From Alicyclobacillus sp. SO9 (GTDB lineage Bacteria > Bacillota > Bacilli > Alicyclobacillales > Alicyclobacillaceae): DNA of 64,000 nucleotides. Within the stretch, counting starts at the first letter, position 1. The number at the start of each line of letters is the position of its first letter. Made by a program: the position numbers and the translations under genes. Shown here piece after piece: positions 1 to 8,851 of the stretch. The stretch spans positions 3,100,001 through 3,164,000 of the forward strand of contig NZ_CP066339.1 of the NCBI RefSeq assembly GCF_016406125.1, in the 5' to 3' direction. A model generated the notes under the pieces. That model had not been told where the DNA came from. It made no database searches and saw nothing but the letters and a program-made list of their open reading frames with translations.

Positions 1-405
1 CAGATACTGTCTCATTTGTTCCTCCGCATCAGTCATAACCACTTTAATGGCACAGGGAGCGCATCTAATGTAATCTGGCATCTCTTCACCCTGCAACAAC
101 ACGCAATTTTGCCTGACTTCCTGACATTGAAAGATGGGCGTTGAACCTTCAATGGCCTCGACGACGTCCCAAAACGAAATATGCTCAGGACCCCTTGCAA
201 GCTGATAACCACCTTTAACACCTGGCATGGAGCGAATGATACCTGCTTTTGCCAATTTAGTGAAAGACTTCGATAGATACGTCTCCGAGACGCCCTGGTA
301 AGTTGCGAGATCCTTGATACTGATGCTTGACCCACTTGGGAGGTCGATGAGATATGTTAAGCAATGGAGTGCATATTCGACACCGACACTGTACTGCAAG
401 ACCAT
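1..405 (-). CDS. Rrf2-family transcriptional regulator, 3' end cut by window edge
   Basis: The first 135 residues of an Rrf2-type DNA-binding regulator can be read; the gene runs off the left edge. The start opens with VLQYSVGVEYALHCLTYL, the usual Rrf2 opening. A winged helix follows at about residues 28-70 (SIKDLATYQGVSETYLSK, then a GVKGGYQLAR wing). Cysteines at 94, 101, 115 and 118 resemble the cluster-binding Cys of IscR/NsrR-type members, so it may sense iron-sulfur status, NO or redox; this is inference. The ATG at 405 follows a GATGAGGTG ribosome site. A good promoter lies directly upstream, so the gene is transcribed leftward. Its target is unknown. Family assignment is secure. Confidence 0.85.
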   Translation of the reverse strand, partial: MVLQYSVGVEYALHCLTYLIDLPSGSSISIKDLATYQGVSETYLSKSFTKLAKAGIIRSMPGVKGGYQLARGPEHISFWDVVEAIEGSTPIFQCQEVRQNCVLLQGEEMPDYIRCAPCAIKVVMTDAEEQMRQYL

Positions 406-434
406 CACCTCATCATTACAGATAACATGTATCT

Positions 435-463
435 ATAATAGTTCTATTCAAAAAGGAAGTCAA
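435..463 (-). promoter_or_regulatory. sigma-A type promoter for the Rrf2 gene
   Basis: On the minus strand TTGACT (458-463) and TATTAT (435-440) are separated by exactly 17 bp, 30 bp before the Rrf2 start codon. Spacing and boxes fit a housekeeping promoter. Confidence 0.6.
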
Positions 464-592
464 TGAGTCAACGGTAACCGTCTTCTCTTCTCCTCAAAGG
501 GCACACCCTCAAGAGGCGCTGCATTGTTAAGCCGAAACCCGGTCCATTAGGTGGTTCCTACTGCGAGTAGCAGTCTGTACAGATATCGAAGT

Positions 593-847
593 TTACCTGG
601 TGCCTTCTACCGGACGGCGCAATGCGTAGACTTCTTCCTCGACCCGCTCCATCTGGTCCATCACGACACCCCGGGCATCGTCCAGCGCCCGATTGTAGAT
701 GAACGGTCCAAGGTGTTTTATCATAAAATCCAGCAAATTATCTGCAGCCAGTTCGCCGATTTCTTCTGATCTTTCTGTTTCAAAGTAGGACTGAATGCTT
801 TCAATTAAAGAACGCCTTTGTTCAGGAGACAATTTAAGCAGTACCAT
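593..847 (-). CDS. DUF2164 family protein
   Basis: This 84-residue protein begins at the ATG at 847 (MVLLKLSPEQRRSLIESI), preceded by a GAGGAGG ribosome site. Length and the opening K-L-S-x-E-Q-R-x-x-L-I-x-S-I-Q-x-Y-F pattern match DUF2164, a family of short soluble proteins of unknown function. The body is predicted helical and acidic (LLDFMIKHLGPFIYNRALDDA). It stands alone between the Rrf2 gene and the TauE/SafE gene. No function is assigned. Confidence 0.8.
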   Translation of the reverse strand: MVLLKLSPEQRRSLIESIQSYFETERSEEIGELAADNLLDFMIKHLGPFIYNRALDDARGVVMDQMERVEEEVYALRRPVEGTR

Positions 848-967
848 AAGTTTTTCCTCCTCGCAGGGTCCACATATCTCTGCTATGAAACACCAAGGGT
901 GGATACATGCATTCAACATACCACATATGTTCCAAAACTAGTGTTGGCAAAAAAGGGACAACAATAA

Positions 968-1010
968 AAAGCTGTCCACGCCAGGTACAGGCGACTTTGG
1001 ACAGCTTCTT
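968..1010 (-). terminator. rho-independent terminator of the TauE/SafE gene
   Basis: A perfect 10-bp stem (969-978 with 998-1007, AAGCTGTCCA) carries a 19-nt loop. Read on the minus strand it is followed by a T-rich run (TTTTTATTG). It would close the leftward sulfur operon. Confidence 0.75.
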
Positions 1011-1097
1011 TCCCATGGCATATTGTTTTGTTCCCCATGTTGCATTGTTGGCATGTTGCATTGTTGGCATCGCGGCGACACATGTCGCTTCAGGCTG

Positions 1098-1883
1098 TTA
1101 CAAATGCAGTACCTGGACCCACACTTTTATCGTGGCAGCTACAATCAACAGGCTTAGCACCCCTCGGAGGACGGAGACATTCATCATGCGGCTCAGTCTG
1201 ACCCCAATCGGAGCAGCCGCGATGCTGCCCACAATCACAAACAGGCTGGCCAGCAAAGAGATGTGCCCGGCGAGAAACTTGCCGGATGTTGAGCCAAGGG
1301 CTGCGAGAAACGTGATCATTAGAGATGATCCGATAGCAACACGGGTTGGAATCTTAAGCACCTGCAACATGATTGGGACCAGCAAAAACGCTCCCCCTAA
1401 ACCCGCAATCCCACCTGCTCCGCCCACCAGCAGGGCTGCTATGAAAGCAATCGGCTTGTTAAACTGAATTTCCTCCATTGGCAGACTTTCCACCGTGCCT
1501 CGCCTTGGCACAAACATTAGTATGGCTGCAAAAGTGGCCAATACTGCGTAGACAATGTTGACAACGTCGCCTGACATGTAGCGTGCTCCATAGCCTCCAG
1601 CAAAACTGGCAATCAGCATGGTAATCCCCATAATCATGGCCAGCTTGGGATGAACTACCTTGTGTTTTCGCTGGGCAATCACGCCTGACAGCGTTGAAAA
1701 CATGACTTGTAGTGCGACGATACCTGCAACAAGGTGCGGAGGATAGTTTCCGACCCCGAGAAGGCTAGGGAAAAACAGTAACATCGGATAACTTACAACA
1801 GCTCCGCCAATACCGAGTGTTCCGGACAACAATCCTGCGATTATGCCAATACCAATGAGGGTGGCGATTAATCCAGCGGTCAT
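1098..1883 (-). CDS. TauE/SafE family membrane protein, probable sulfite/organosulfonate exporter
   Basis: This 261-residue polytopic protein has about eight hydrophobic segments and the two internal repeats typical of TauE/SafE: GTLGIGGAVVSYPMLL near the N-terminus and GIAGLGGAFLLVPIM in the middle. The family moves small sulfur anions (sulfite, sulfoacetate, taurine) or other anions across the membrane. I chose the ATG at 1883 because GGGAGG stands 6 bp upstream. It lies 75 bp after the molybdoenzyme gene on the same strand and before a terminator, so it is probably the last gene of that operon. Sulfite export when oxidation cannot keep up is a reasonable role, by context only. Confidence 0.85.
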   Translation of the reverse strand: MTAGLIATLIGIGIIAGLLSGTLGIGGAVVSYPMLLFFPSLLGVGNYPPHLVAGIVALQVMFSTLSGVIAQRKHKVVHPKLAMIMGITMLIASFAGGYGARYMSGDVVNIVYAVLATFAAILMFVPRRGTVESLPMEEIQFNKPIAFIAALLVGGAGGIAGLGGAFLLVPIMLQVLKIPTRVAIGSSLMITFLAALGSTSGKFLAGHISLLASLFVIVGSIAAAPIGVRLSRMMNVSVLRGVLSLLIVAATIKVWVQVLHL

Positions 1884-1958
1884 TGTATCCTCCCTTTGCC
1901 GCGACGACGACCCCATGTGGTCGCCCGTCGCAGCTGATTGACAGTTTGCCTTTCACTG

Positions 1959-4949
1959 TTACTCAACCACATCCCGCATACCGACCGTGCCCTCCGGCAT
2001 CACATACGCATCCGGATGAGGCTTCAACGGGCGAAGCATCCATACCGGTCGATAGAGTCCCCCCGGTCCTGGGGCAGGCCGAGTCAATTGCAACCACTTC
2101 TCAAAAGCTTGATAGGCCTTCTTTGTATCCACTTGAATCTCTCCATAGTGCCTGCCGCCGCTGACCTTCTCGATGTGAATTCGCTGATGCCAGCACATCA
2201 TACCGCTGATAGGATCCGGTTGTACGGGAAAGATAATGTTCTGGTGCACACCGCCGTCTGTCCACCAGACGCGCTGTGTATCTGGATCGGTGCTCTTCCA
2301 TGGCTGAGGCCCATGAATCTGCTGAATTTGCCAATTTCCATTTGTACCTTCGTTCATCTTGACTAAAGCGGAGTTCCACCTGTCACTGCCCGTTGTTTCA
2401 TGAAGCCTCCAGCGACCGAGGTGGTGAGACATGGCGATGACGCCTGGTTTAATCCCTTCGGTCACCCATACTTTGTCAACCAAAGAACCGATTTCCGTTG
2501 TAATTCGTACCTCGTCACCCGTCGTAACGCCCAACTTCCTTGCGTCAATGGGATTGATCCACACCGGATTGGTATGAGCCGTTTCGTGGAGCCATTTCGC
2601 ACCATTCGTCCGACTGTGTATCAAAGTAGGCAAACGGAACGTTGGGAGCAGCATGTAGTCGCCCTTATCATTGTCAATGCTCTTGTGATGGACCTGGCTG
2701 ACAATGTGAATCATCTCATCCCGTTCCCGTTTGTCCCTCGGATAGATAGGAATGGCGTATTCCGGCCAGCCCCAATCGCGCAGAGTGGTTGAGAAAAACT
2801 CCAACCGCCCGGAAGGCGTAGGAAATCCTTTGACTGCATGCCCATCAACCATGACACCGGCACGAAACTGGCCTTGCTGATTTTTAAAGGGTCCTGGCAT
2901 GGGCGCATGATTCGCGTTATGCGGCGGCTTGTCGACCCAGACTCCCGGCTCGAGACCCGCCATGCTTTCGCCTTCCGGCGGCTCAGGCCTGACGTCGGCA
3001 TCCTGCAACACATCATCGTCTAACTTACGTCTGTGTACAGCCAGAACATCCTTGGTAATCTCGAACGCTGCATACCGTTGCATGTACTCCATTGGAGTCA
3101 TGTCTTCTGCCGCGGCAGCTTCCGGCAGACCAGGAACTGCATTTTCAAAAATCCACTGATAGTATTCATAAACCGTAATTTTCTCACCGGGACGGTAAGG
3201 TGATTCGAAGTGCTGGCGGATGCCGAGTTTTCCGTCGGGGTCGATGCGCCAGGACAATTCAATCCAAAACTCATTTTCCTCCCACACCTGACCTGGATTC
3301 GCGTCCCGAGTATCATGAATCTCCTCGCCGCGCCGTTGCTTTGCAACCCGCAGCACCGGCTGACGAAAGCCAATCCACTGGGCCGCATGGGTCTCATAAC
3401 TGTGCAGGTCATGGCGCTCCGTTGCCAGGCCCATGGGTAATACGTAGTCTGAGAACTGGGCTGTTTCCGACCAAACAGGAGAAAGTGTCACGTGACAGCC
3501 GACTTTGTCTTCATCCTGAAACATTTCAATCCAACTGAATCCATCAGGGAATGTCCAGACCGGATTCATAACGCGGGTGAAGTAGACTTCCATCCGCTTT
3601 TTGCGCTTCTTCAAAATATGGGGCAGCATAAAGCTCATTTCGAAATAGGACAGGGGATACTCACGCGGCCAATGGTTTTCATTCCACTCCCGGATTGGCG
3701 CCGGGGCAGTGTTCCGAGCCGGAACGAATTTGACCCAGGTATTGGGTATCGTGCTTCCCTCTTCCCCCACGGCACCCATCAATACGTTCAGAAACATGAG
3801 CGATCTCGATATCATCCAACCGCCTCGGTGCCCAGCCGCGGCATTGCGCCAAATGTTACTCGCGAACGCAGTTCCGGCTTTCGCAATTTCATCCGCGATG
3901 TCGCGCAGTTGCTGAGCAGGAACCCCAGATTCCTCAGCTGCCCACTCCGGTGTGTAATGGCTGTAGATCTGCTTTATGACATCCACGAAATCCTCGAAGG
4001 TCTGCGTCTGTGGAATCGCCTGAAGGAACTGGCGCCGTTTTAAGTCCTGTAAATACTGGCGATCCGCTAAGAATTCCCTCCAGTTGGTCCACTGCCGCAC
4101 AAACTCGTGGTTAAATCTATCTGTTCGAATCAACTCATTTGCAATCGCGAGCAACAAAGCAGCTTCCGTTCCCGGATATGGAGATACCCAGTAGTCTGCC
4201 TTTGACGCCGTGTTGGACAAACGCGTATCCACAGCCGCTATCTTCGTTCCCTTCTGCTGTGCCTCGATAATACGCTGCGCATTTGGGTTGAAATAATGGC
4301 CCGCTTCAAGATGAGAGCTCATCATAAGAATGAATTTTGCATTGGAGTAGTCCGGAGACGGACGGTCCATTCCCATCCAGAACGCATAGCCGGTGCGCCC
4401 GCCTGATGAACACACATTGGTGTGCGTTGAATTCGCGTCGAGTCCCCATGCTTTCAAAACTCGTTCCGTATATTCATCCTCTCCAGGCCGCCCCACGTGG
4501 TAGACGACTTCATCCTTTCTCCCGTCCAGAATGCTTTTGCGAATCCGGGCTGCAATATCGTCCAGGGCCGCTTCCCAAGATACCCGTTCCCAGTTGCCTT
4601 CTCCCCGTTTACCAACACGTTTCATCGGATGGAGAATTCGTTCCGGATTCGTCATTTGGCTGACAGTGGCAGGCCCTTTGGCACAATTGCGCCCGCGGCT
4701 GGCTGGGTGCAGCGGGTGCCCTTCCAGCCTTCTCACTTCTCCTGTTTCCTTATCGATATACGCCAACAACCCGCAGGCTGCTTCGCAATTAAAACAAACT
4801 GTCGGAATTAGCTCATAGTGATGCACTTTCCTGCGCGGCCACACCTTGGCGTCCAGTTCCTGCCAATCATCCCAATCCGCCGGCTCAGGGTGTGACCTGA
4901 GGTGACCAAAACCTTTTGTCAATTCACGATGCTTTTCCTGAATACTCAA
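1959..4949 (-). CDS. molybdopterin oxidoreductase catalytic subunit, SoeA-like (candidate sulfite dehydrogenase)
   Basis: This 996-residue Mo/W-bisPGD enzyme belongs to the DMSO reductase superfamily. Residues C52, C55, C59 and C89 form the N-terminal 4Fe-4S site (C-x2-C-x3-C-x29-C). The NVCSSGGR motif places C180 as the likely metal ligand. A C-terminal molydopterin-dinucleotide domain (GDEVRITTEIGSLVDKVW) is present. There is no twin-arginine signal, so the protein should stay in the cytoplasm; this separates SoeA from exported PsrA, PhsA and TtrA relatives. The partner gene upstream encodes the electron transfer and anchor subunits, and the divergent operon handles persulfide sulfur. Start is a TTG at 4949 with GGGGGTG upstream. 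Thiosulfate, polysulfide or tetrathionate reduction remains possible; superfamily is certain, substrate is not. Confidence 0.8.
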   Translation of the reverse strand: MSIQEKHRELTKGFGHLRSHPEPADWDDWQELDAKVWPRRKVHHYELIPTVCFNCEAACGLLAYIDKETGEVRRLEGHPLHPASRGRNCAKGPATVSQMTNPERILHPMKRVGKRGEGNWERVSWEAALDDIAARIRKSILDGRKDEVVYHVGRPGEDEYTERVLKAWGLDANSTHTNVCSSGGRTGYAFWMGMDRPSPDYSNAKFILMMSSHLEAGHYFNPNAQRIIEAQQKGTKIAAVDTRLSNTASKADYWVSPYPGTEAALLLAIANELIRTDRFNHEFVRQWTNWREFLADRQYLQDLKRRQFLQAIPQTQTFEDFVDVIKQIYSHYTPEWAAEESGVPAQQLRDIADEIAKAGTAFASNIWRNAAAGHRGGWMISRSLMFLNVLMGAVGEEGSTIPNTWVKFVPARNTAPAPIREWNENHWPREYPLSYFEMSFMLPHILKKRKKRMEVYFTRVMNPVWTFPDGFSWIEMFQDEDKVGCHVTLSPVWSETAQFSDYVLPMGLATERHDLHSYETHAAQWIGFRQPVLRVAKQRRGEEIHDTRDANPGQVWEENEFWIELSWRIDPDGKLGIRQHFESPYRPGEKITVYEYYQWIFENAVPGLPEAAAAEDMTPMEYMQRYAAFEITKDVLAVHRRKLDDDVLQDADVRPEPPEGESMAGLEPGVWVDKPPHNANHAPMPGPFKNQQGQFRAGVMVDGHAVKGFPTPSGRLEFFSTTLRDWGWPEYAIPIYPRDKRERDEMIHIVSQVHHKSIDNDKGDYMLLPTFRLPTLIHSRTNGAKWLHETAHTNPVWINPIDARKLGVTTGDEVRITTEIGSLVDKVWVTEGIKPGVIAMSHHLGRWRLHETTGSDRWNSALVKMNEGTNGNWQIQQIHGPQPWKSTDPDTQRVWWTDGGVHQNIIFPVQPDPISGMMCWHQRIHIEKVSGGRHYGEIQVDTKKAYQAFEKWLQLTRPAPGPGGLYRPVWMLRPLKPHPDAYVMPEGTVGMRDVVE

Positions 4950-5090
4950 ACGTACACCCCCGTTCTGACCAACTCCGCGGTAAGCCTATCGCTGCAAGTC
5001 GATCAATCATCCGTTTCTACGACCGTTTCTGCTATCCGCGCGATGCCTGCTCGCAATTCTGTTGCGCGCGTGTCCGATTTACCAAACCTG

Positions 5091-6659
5091 TTAACTGAGC
5101 GGTACAGATTGCCCTGCCTGCACGTACGCATGTTCGTAAGCCAGCAATCCAACTAAGGCCAAAATTGCTGCAACCGCCGGCAAAGCCATGGATGTCACAA
5201 ATATTCCGAACAGTGTGGGCAACGCCGCTCCAACAATAAATCCAGTCCAATAGAATCCCTTATACTTGCCTGCAAGCATCTGCTTGGCGGCCCGTCTCGC
5301 GTGCTCAGTCGTATGAGGTATCATCAGTTCACTGAGAACAAAGCCCAAGTGTACGACCACAGACGCAAGCAATGTGGCATGCACAATGGTGACACCAGCA
5401 GCAGACAGCGGGATAAACAGGGCGAGAATAGAGTATGCTGCGGAGCCGGCAAGGGCTGCCTGCGAAACGAAATGAATGGGGAGAGCGGGATTCTGCCAAA
5501 GGTCACGTCCCTTGGCCTGAGACAGCAAAAATGCAGTGTACATGGCTGTCAGTGCACCCAGTACAATCCCGAAAATAGAGACGCCAATGTTGGCTGAGGT
5601 GATACCGGCAATTCCCAGAATAAACTGGACCAATAAGACCAAGCTGTAGGCCATAATAATGAACGAGCCCTTGACCAACCAGGATTTCCACTGCGGTCTC
5701 GTGAAAATTCGGATAAATCTCATTGGATGCTGCAAGTCAGCAATTAGCAAAACGCCTGTAACAGCCAGGAAGAAGCCGCCTATGACAGATGACGCAAGTT
5801 CCCACATTGGCGAAAGCGCCTGCCCTGAAAACGCGAGAATGGCAAACATGATAAACACACCCGAGGAAATCGATTTCGTCCAGGTGTAGGTTGAGACTTC
5901 CCAATGCCAAGGGGAATTGTGCGGTACATCGTAGGCCAAGCGCGCTGCGGCCACGGTATGCTTCGGTTGTGCAGCTTTGGTGGAATGAACCGGATAGCCT
6001 TCCTTTTCTTCTGCAGAGTAGTGCATGCCTGTGTATTCCGATCTCGTCGGATTCAAAGTATAGTCACTAGCATCCACATAAAAGACCTTTGGATTTGTAC
6101 CTTTTTCCGGTTTGCGCACCTCTGCTTTATTACGACTGATAAGCTGCAGCACTTCGCTGTCCGGGTCATTTAGATTCCCGACAACAATGGCTTCAACCGG
6201 GCACACAATGACACAGGCTGGTTCCAAGCCCTGGTCGATGCGATGTGCACAAAAGTTACACTTTTCAGCACTGCCGACGTCAGGATTAATATAAATGGCG
6301 TCATAAGGACATGCAGCGATACATGCTTTGCAACCAATGCATACATCCCTGTCAAAATCAACAATCCCATCGTCTCGTTTAAACATTGCTGTCACGGGAC
6401 AAATGGGAACACACGGGGCATCGTCACACTGATTGCAACGAGTGATTTGGAATTGCCTGCTCACTTCAGGATAGGTTCCAACTTCAACCTGTTTGACATA
6501 AGTGCGGTTCACACTAAGCGGTACGTCATGCTCCATCTTGCAAGCAATGGAACAAGCGTGACAACCAATACACGTCTCTTGGTTAATCACTTTTCCCCAT
6601 CGAATTGGGGCCTCGTTGTCTGTGGTTGCAGCGGAGTTTACAACGTCCAGTTCTACCAC
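5091..6659 (-). CDS. fused 4Fe-4S ferredoxin / NrfD-type membrane anchor subunit (SoeB-SoeC-like fusion)
   Basis: One 522-residue protein joins the two accessory subunits of a molybdoenzyme complex. The N-terminal third carries four cysteine clusters for 4Fe-4S centres: CIGCHACSIAC, CNQCDDAPCVPIC, CIGCKACIAAC and CNFC...CVIVC. After a linker rich in charged residues come about eight transmembrane helices of the NrfD/DmsC type, starting near SISSGVFIMFAILAF. It would pass electrons between the Mo subunit and the quinone pool. The start is taken as the GTG at 6659 because AAGGAGGG lies 6 bp upstream; an upstream ATG extension lacks such a site. The Mo subunit gene follows 141 bp downstream. In most SoeABC and PsrABC operons the two parts are separate genes. 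Confidence 0.85.
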   Translation of the reverse strand: MVELDVVNSAATTDNEAPIRWGKVINQETCIGCHACSIACKMEHDVPLSVNRTYVKQVEVGTYPEVSRQFQITRCNQCDDAPCVPICPVTAMFKRDDGIVDFDRDVCIGCKACIAACPYDAIYINPDVGSAEKCNFCAHRIDQGLEPACVIVCPVEAIVVGNLNDPDSEVLQLISRNKAEVRKPEKGTNPKVFYVDASDYTLNPTRSEYTGMHYSAEEKEGYPVHSTKAAQPKHTVAAARLAYDVPHNSPWHWEVSTYTWTKSISSGVFIMFAILAFSGQALSPMWELASSVIGGFFLAVTGVLLIADLQHPMRFIRIFTRPQWKSWLVKGSFIIMAYSLVLLVQFILGIAGITSANIGVSIFGIVLGALTAMYTAFLLSQAKGRDLWQNPALPIHFVSQAALAGSAAYSILALFIPLSAAGVTIVHATLLASVVVHLGFVLSELMIPHTTEHARRAAKQMLAGKYKGFYWTGFIVGAALPTLFGIFVTSMALPAVAAILALVGLLAYEHAYVQAGQSVPLS

Positions 6660-6757
6660 AGCACTCCCTCCTTTTGGACTATCGTGGGATGGTTCAAGCG
6701 TACCACTGTCCGTTTGAAGGGAGGTAATGCAAAGGTTGCATAGCGGTATTCCACTGC

Positions 6758-6843
6758 AATGTGCGGTCAAATACGAGGGCTGTTCAAATACAAGTGCGGT
6801 TCACATACAAATGGCAGTTACATCCAAAGTACGGGTCAAACCT
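6758..6843 (+). repeat. five-copy 17-bp-period repeat array upstream of the fused FeS/NrfD gene
   Basis: Degenerate copies of an AAGTGCGGTTCAAATAC-like unit follow each other with a 17-bp step. The cores are TCAAATAC (6767), TCAAATAC (6784), TCACATAC (6801), TTACATCC (6818) and GTCAAACC (6835). The last copy overlaps the LysR stop codon. The array fills the gap between the LysR gene and the fused subunit gene, so an operator role is plausible. Strand is arbitrary; transcription here runs leftward. Confidence 0.6.
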
Positions 6844-7726
6844 GACGCTGATAAAGGAGTGTGAGCAAATCCTTCACAAGGTACTTTTCATACCGTTCCT
6901 GCCGTTCAACTACGTAAAGAAACCGAGAAATTCGAAAATCTTGAATGGAAACCTCCTTGAGACGTCCGGCTTGGAAATCCCGAGTGCTGGCCAACTTGGA
7001 TAGAAATGCAATTCCAAGGCCCTGTTCCACTGCTGATTTAATCGCTTCTGTGCTGCCGAGCTCCATGGCAATCGTGAGCGACGACAATATCCCGGCCTCT
7101 TCGAGAGCGGCTTCTGTCACCTGCCTTGTGCCTGATCCTTCTTCACGAAGGAGGATGGGTTGACCAACCAGGTCTTCCAGTTGAATGGACTCCCGCTGTG
7201 CAAACACATGTTCACGCCCGCACAAGAGTACGAGTTCGTCTTCTCGCCACGGATCCACCTTCAGGTCATTGACGGAATCAACCAGTCCCTCGATGAGGGC
7301 GACGTCGATGCGGTGGCGAACGAGATCGTCCAAGACATCAGCCGTATTGGCAATTCTCATTCGAATTTCGGCCTGGGGGTGCATCCGCAGTACGCCGCCC
7401 AGAATTTCCGGCAACAGATACTCTCCAATGGTCAGGGTGGCACCAACGGAAATTCCACCGCCTTCACTGCGCAGACGCGAAAGTGCGTCCTTCGCGTTAT
7501 CGTGACAGTTGAGCATGTCACAAACATAGGGATACAGAGTTCGCCCAAGGGTAGTTAGTGACAGACCGGTAGCACTGCGTTCGAGCAGTAATCCGCCGTA
7601 CTCATCTTCAAGTGCCTGCAGATGCCGACTTGCCGTGGACTGGGTCATATGCAGAAGTTGGGCTGCCTTTGTAATACTTCCGTACTCAATGGCGGTACGG
7701 AAGACTCTGTGACTCTCTAAGTGCAT
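6836..7726 (-). CDS. LysR-family transcriptional regulator of the sulfur locus
   Basis: A 296-residue LysR regulator has an N-terminal winged helix (residues about 5-60, GSITKAAQLLHMTQSTASRHLQALE) and a two-lobe ligand-binding domain from about residue 90 (GGISVGATLTIGEYLLPEIL). The pattern resembles CysB/CbbR/YeiE-type regulators that sense small anions or metabolites. ATG at 7726 follows GGGGGAG. It sits 15 bp after an unknown gene upstream and 176 bp before the fused FeS/NrfD gene, inside the presumed operon, so it probably controls this operon. Whether it senses sulfite or another sulfur species is inference. Confidence 0.85.
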   Translation of the reverse strand: MHLESHRVFRTAIEYGSITKAAQLLHMTQSTASRHLQALEDEYGGLLLERSATGLSLTTLGRTLYPYVCDMLNCHDNAKDALSRLRSEGGGISVGATLTIGEYLLPEILGGVLRMHPQAEIRMRIANTADVLDDLVRHRIDVALIEGLVDSVNDLKVDPWREDELVLLCGREHVFAQRESIQLEDLVGQPILLREEGSGTRQVTEAALEEAGILSSLTIAMELGSTEAIKSAVEQGLGIAFLSKLASTRDFQAGRLKEVSIQDFRISRFLYVVERQERYEKYLVKDLLTLLYQRQV

Positions 7727-7741
7727 TTCTGTCTCCCCCTG

Positions 7742-8248
7742 TCAATCGGCAGATTGAGCAGTCTCTTCTAGACACGACGCCACACGCAACAGCAATTCCT
7801 TTGGCATGGATGAATCGGCTTTGCCGCCCGCAGGCTCTGCTTGCGACGTTGCAGGCAGTGCCGCATCCTTGAACAGACGCAACTTATCCACAATATCCTC
7901 CCCCTCTGAAGCAGGCAGAAGAAAGGTCACTTGCTTATTTGTGTCAGCAGGAGATGAACCGTATCTCACCTTAATCAGTTCCGGTCTCCAAGCACAAAGG
8001 ACTTTCCACACTTCAACGGCCTCATCCGGTGAAGTCGGCAGTTGTTCCGGCAAATAGAGTTCTGCTACCTCCTGCTTAGAGAAGAGATATAAGACCAGAC
8101 AGTCTTCCTGCTCCAGAGAACCAACTCCCCAGCGAATCTCATCAACGACATTAGCGGATAAGGGCCACTTTGTACCGATTTCCGGTGTTTCCTCCCAGAA
8201 CACAAGAGCTCCGTCTGACTGACCAACTGCATCTGGAACAATTTTCAT
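7742..8248 (-). CDS. unknown soluble protein of the sulfur operon
   Basis: A 168-residue protein with no domain I recognise. It is acidic, has no membrane segment or signal peptide, and contains only three cysteines. The middle (YLPEQLPTSPDEAVEVWKVL) looks helical; the end is low-complexity (ATSQAEPAGGKADSS) followed by a short helix. The ATG at 8248 has an ACGGAGG site. It lies 15 bp upstream of the LysR gene and 15 bp downstream of another unknown gene, so all three are co-transcribed. An assembly or sensory role for the molybdoenzyme is possible from context only. Confidence 0.7.
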   Translation of the reverse strand: MKIVPDAVGQSDGALVFWEETPEIGTKWPLSANVVDEIRWGVGSLEQEDCLVLYLFSKQEVAELYLPEQLPTSPDEAVEVWKVLCAWRPELIKVRYGSSPADTNKQVTFLLPASEGEDIVDKLRLFKDAALPATSQAEPAGGKADSSMPKELLLRVASCLEETAQSAD

Positions 8249-8263
8249 CCCACTACCTCCGTT

Positions 8264-8851
8264 TCAGTTTCTCTCTTGCCCAAACAATTGCTCTGATTCA
8301 AAGCGACGAATGTCATACTCGTCCCTGTCGGTTTTAATGCGTGCTTCGTAAATCAACGTGTAGATTTTCTGCTCACTGCCAGACCCAAGGCTGTCCAAGT
8401 CATTGCCCTTTAGCAGGCTGCTTGCAGAAAACTCTCCTCCTCCCCCGGTTCCCCCAGTGACCCAGATATCCAACGCGTATAAATCATCGCGACTGGGTTT
8501 ATGTCCCTCGAGGGCTGCTTCATTCACATCCGGCGGAATGCGAAAATACGCCTTCGCCATTCGCACATTTTCTCTCACCAACTCAAAATAGTACTCCCGT
8601 CCCTCAAACGGAGGGGATAAATACATAGCATGTTGGAATAAGTGCAATTGGACCGGCGTTGTAGAAATCTGCGCATCCTGATTGTGTTGCTGCAGAATGT
8701 AACCGTTGAACAGCGTCGCCTTGACGCCGAGTTCAGCAAACATCCCGCGCCATTCTTGATAGCCAATATCCGACCCTAAATCGAATTCCATAAAACCAGC
8801 ATCCTTGTTGACAATGGCTTCCGTCCTGGACTCCATTGGTACAAATGACAT
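8264..8851 (-). CDS. unknown soluble protein, first gene of the leftward sulfur operon
   Basis: A 195-residue protein beginning MSFVPMESRTEAIV at the ATG at 8851, which has GGGAGG upstream; a longer upstream reading frame lacks a ribosome site and is hydrophobic noise. No cysteine pattern, no signal peptide. A glycine-rich loop (TGGTGGGGEFS) lies near residues 135-145 and the end is charged (DEYDIRRFESEQLFGQ). I recognise no family. Its position at the head of the operon, divergent from dsrE, ties it to sulfur metabolism. Confidence 0.7.
   Translation of the reverse strand: MSFVPMESRTEAIVNKDAGFMEFDLGSDIGYQEWRGMFAELGVKATLFNGYILQQHNQDAQISTTPVQLHLFQHAMYLSPPFEGREYYFELVRENVRMAKAYFRIPPDVNEAALEGHKPSRDDLYALDIWVTGGTGGGGEFSASSLLKGNDLDSLGSGSEQKIYTLIYEARIKTDRDEYDIRRFESEQLFGQERN

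Noticed and set aside
907-1467. 186-codon plus-strand frame opposite the TauE/SafE gene
   Set aside because: It is antisense to a clear membrane protein gene and runs through that gene's terminator.
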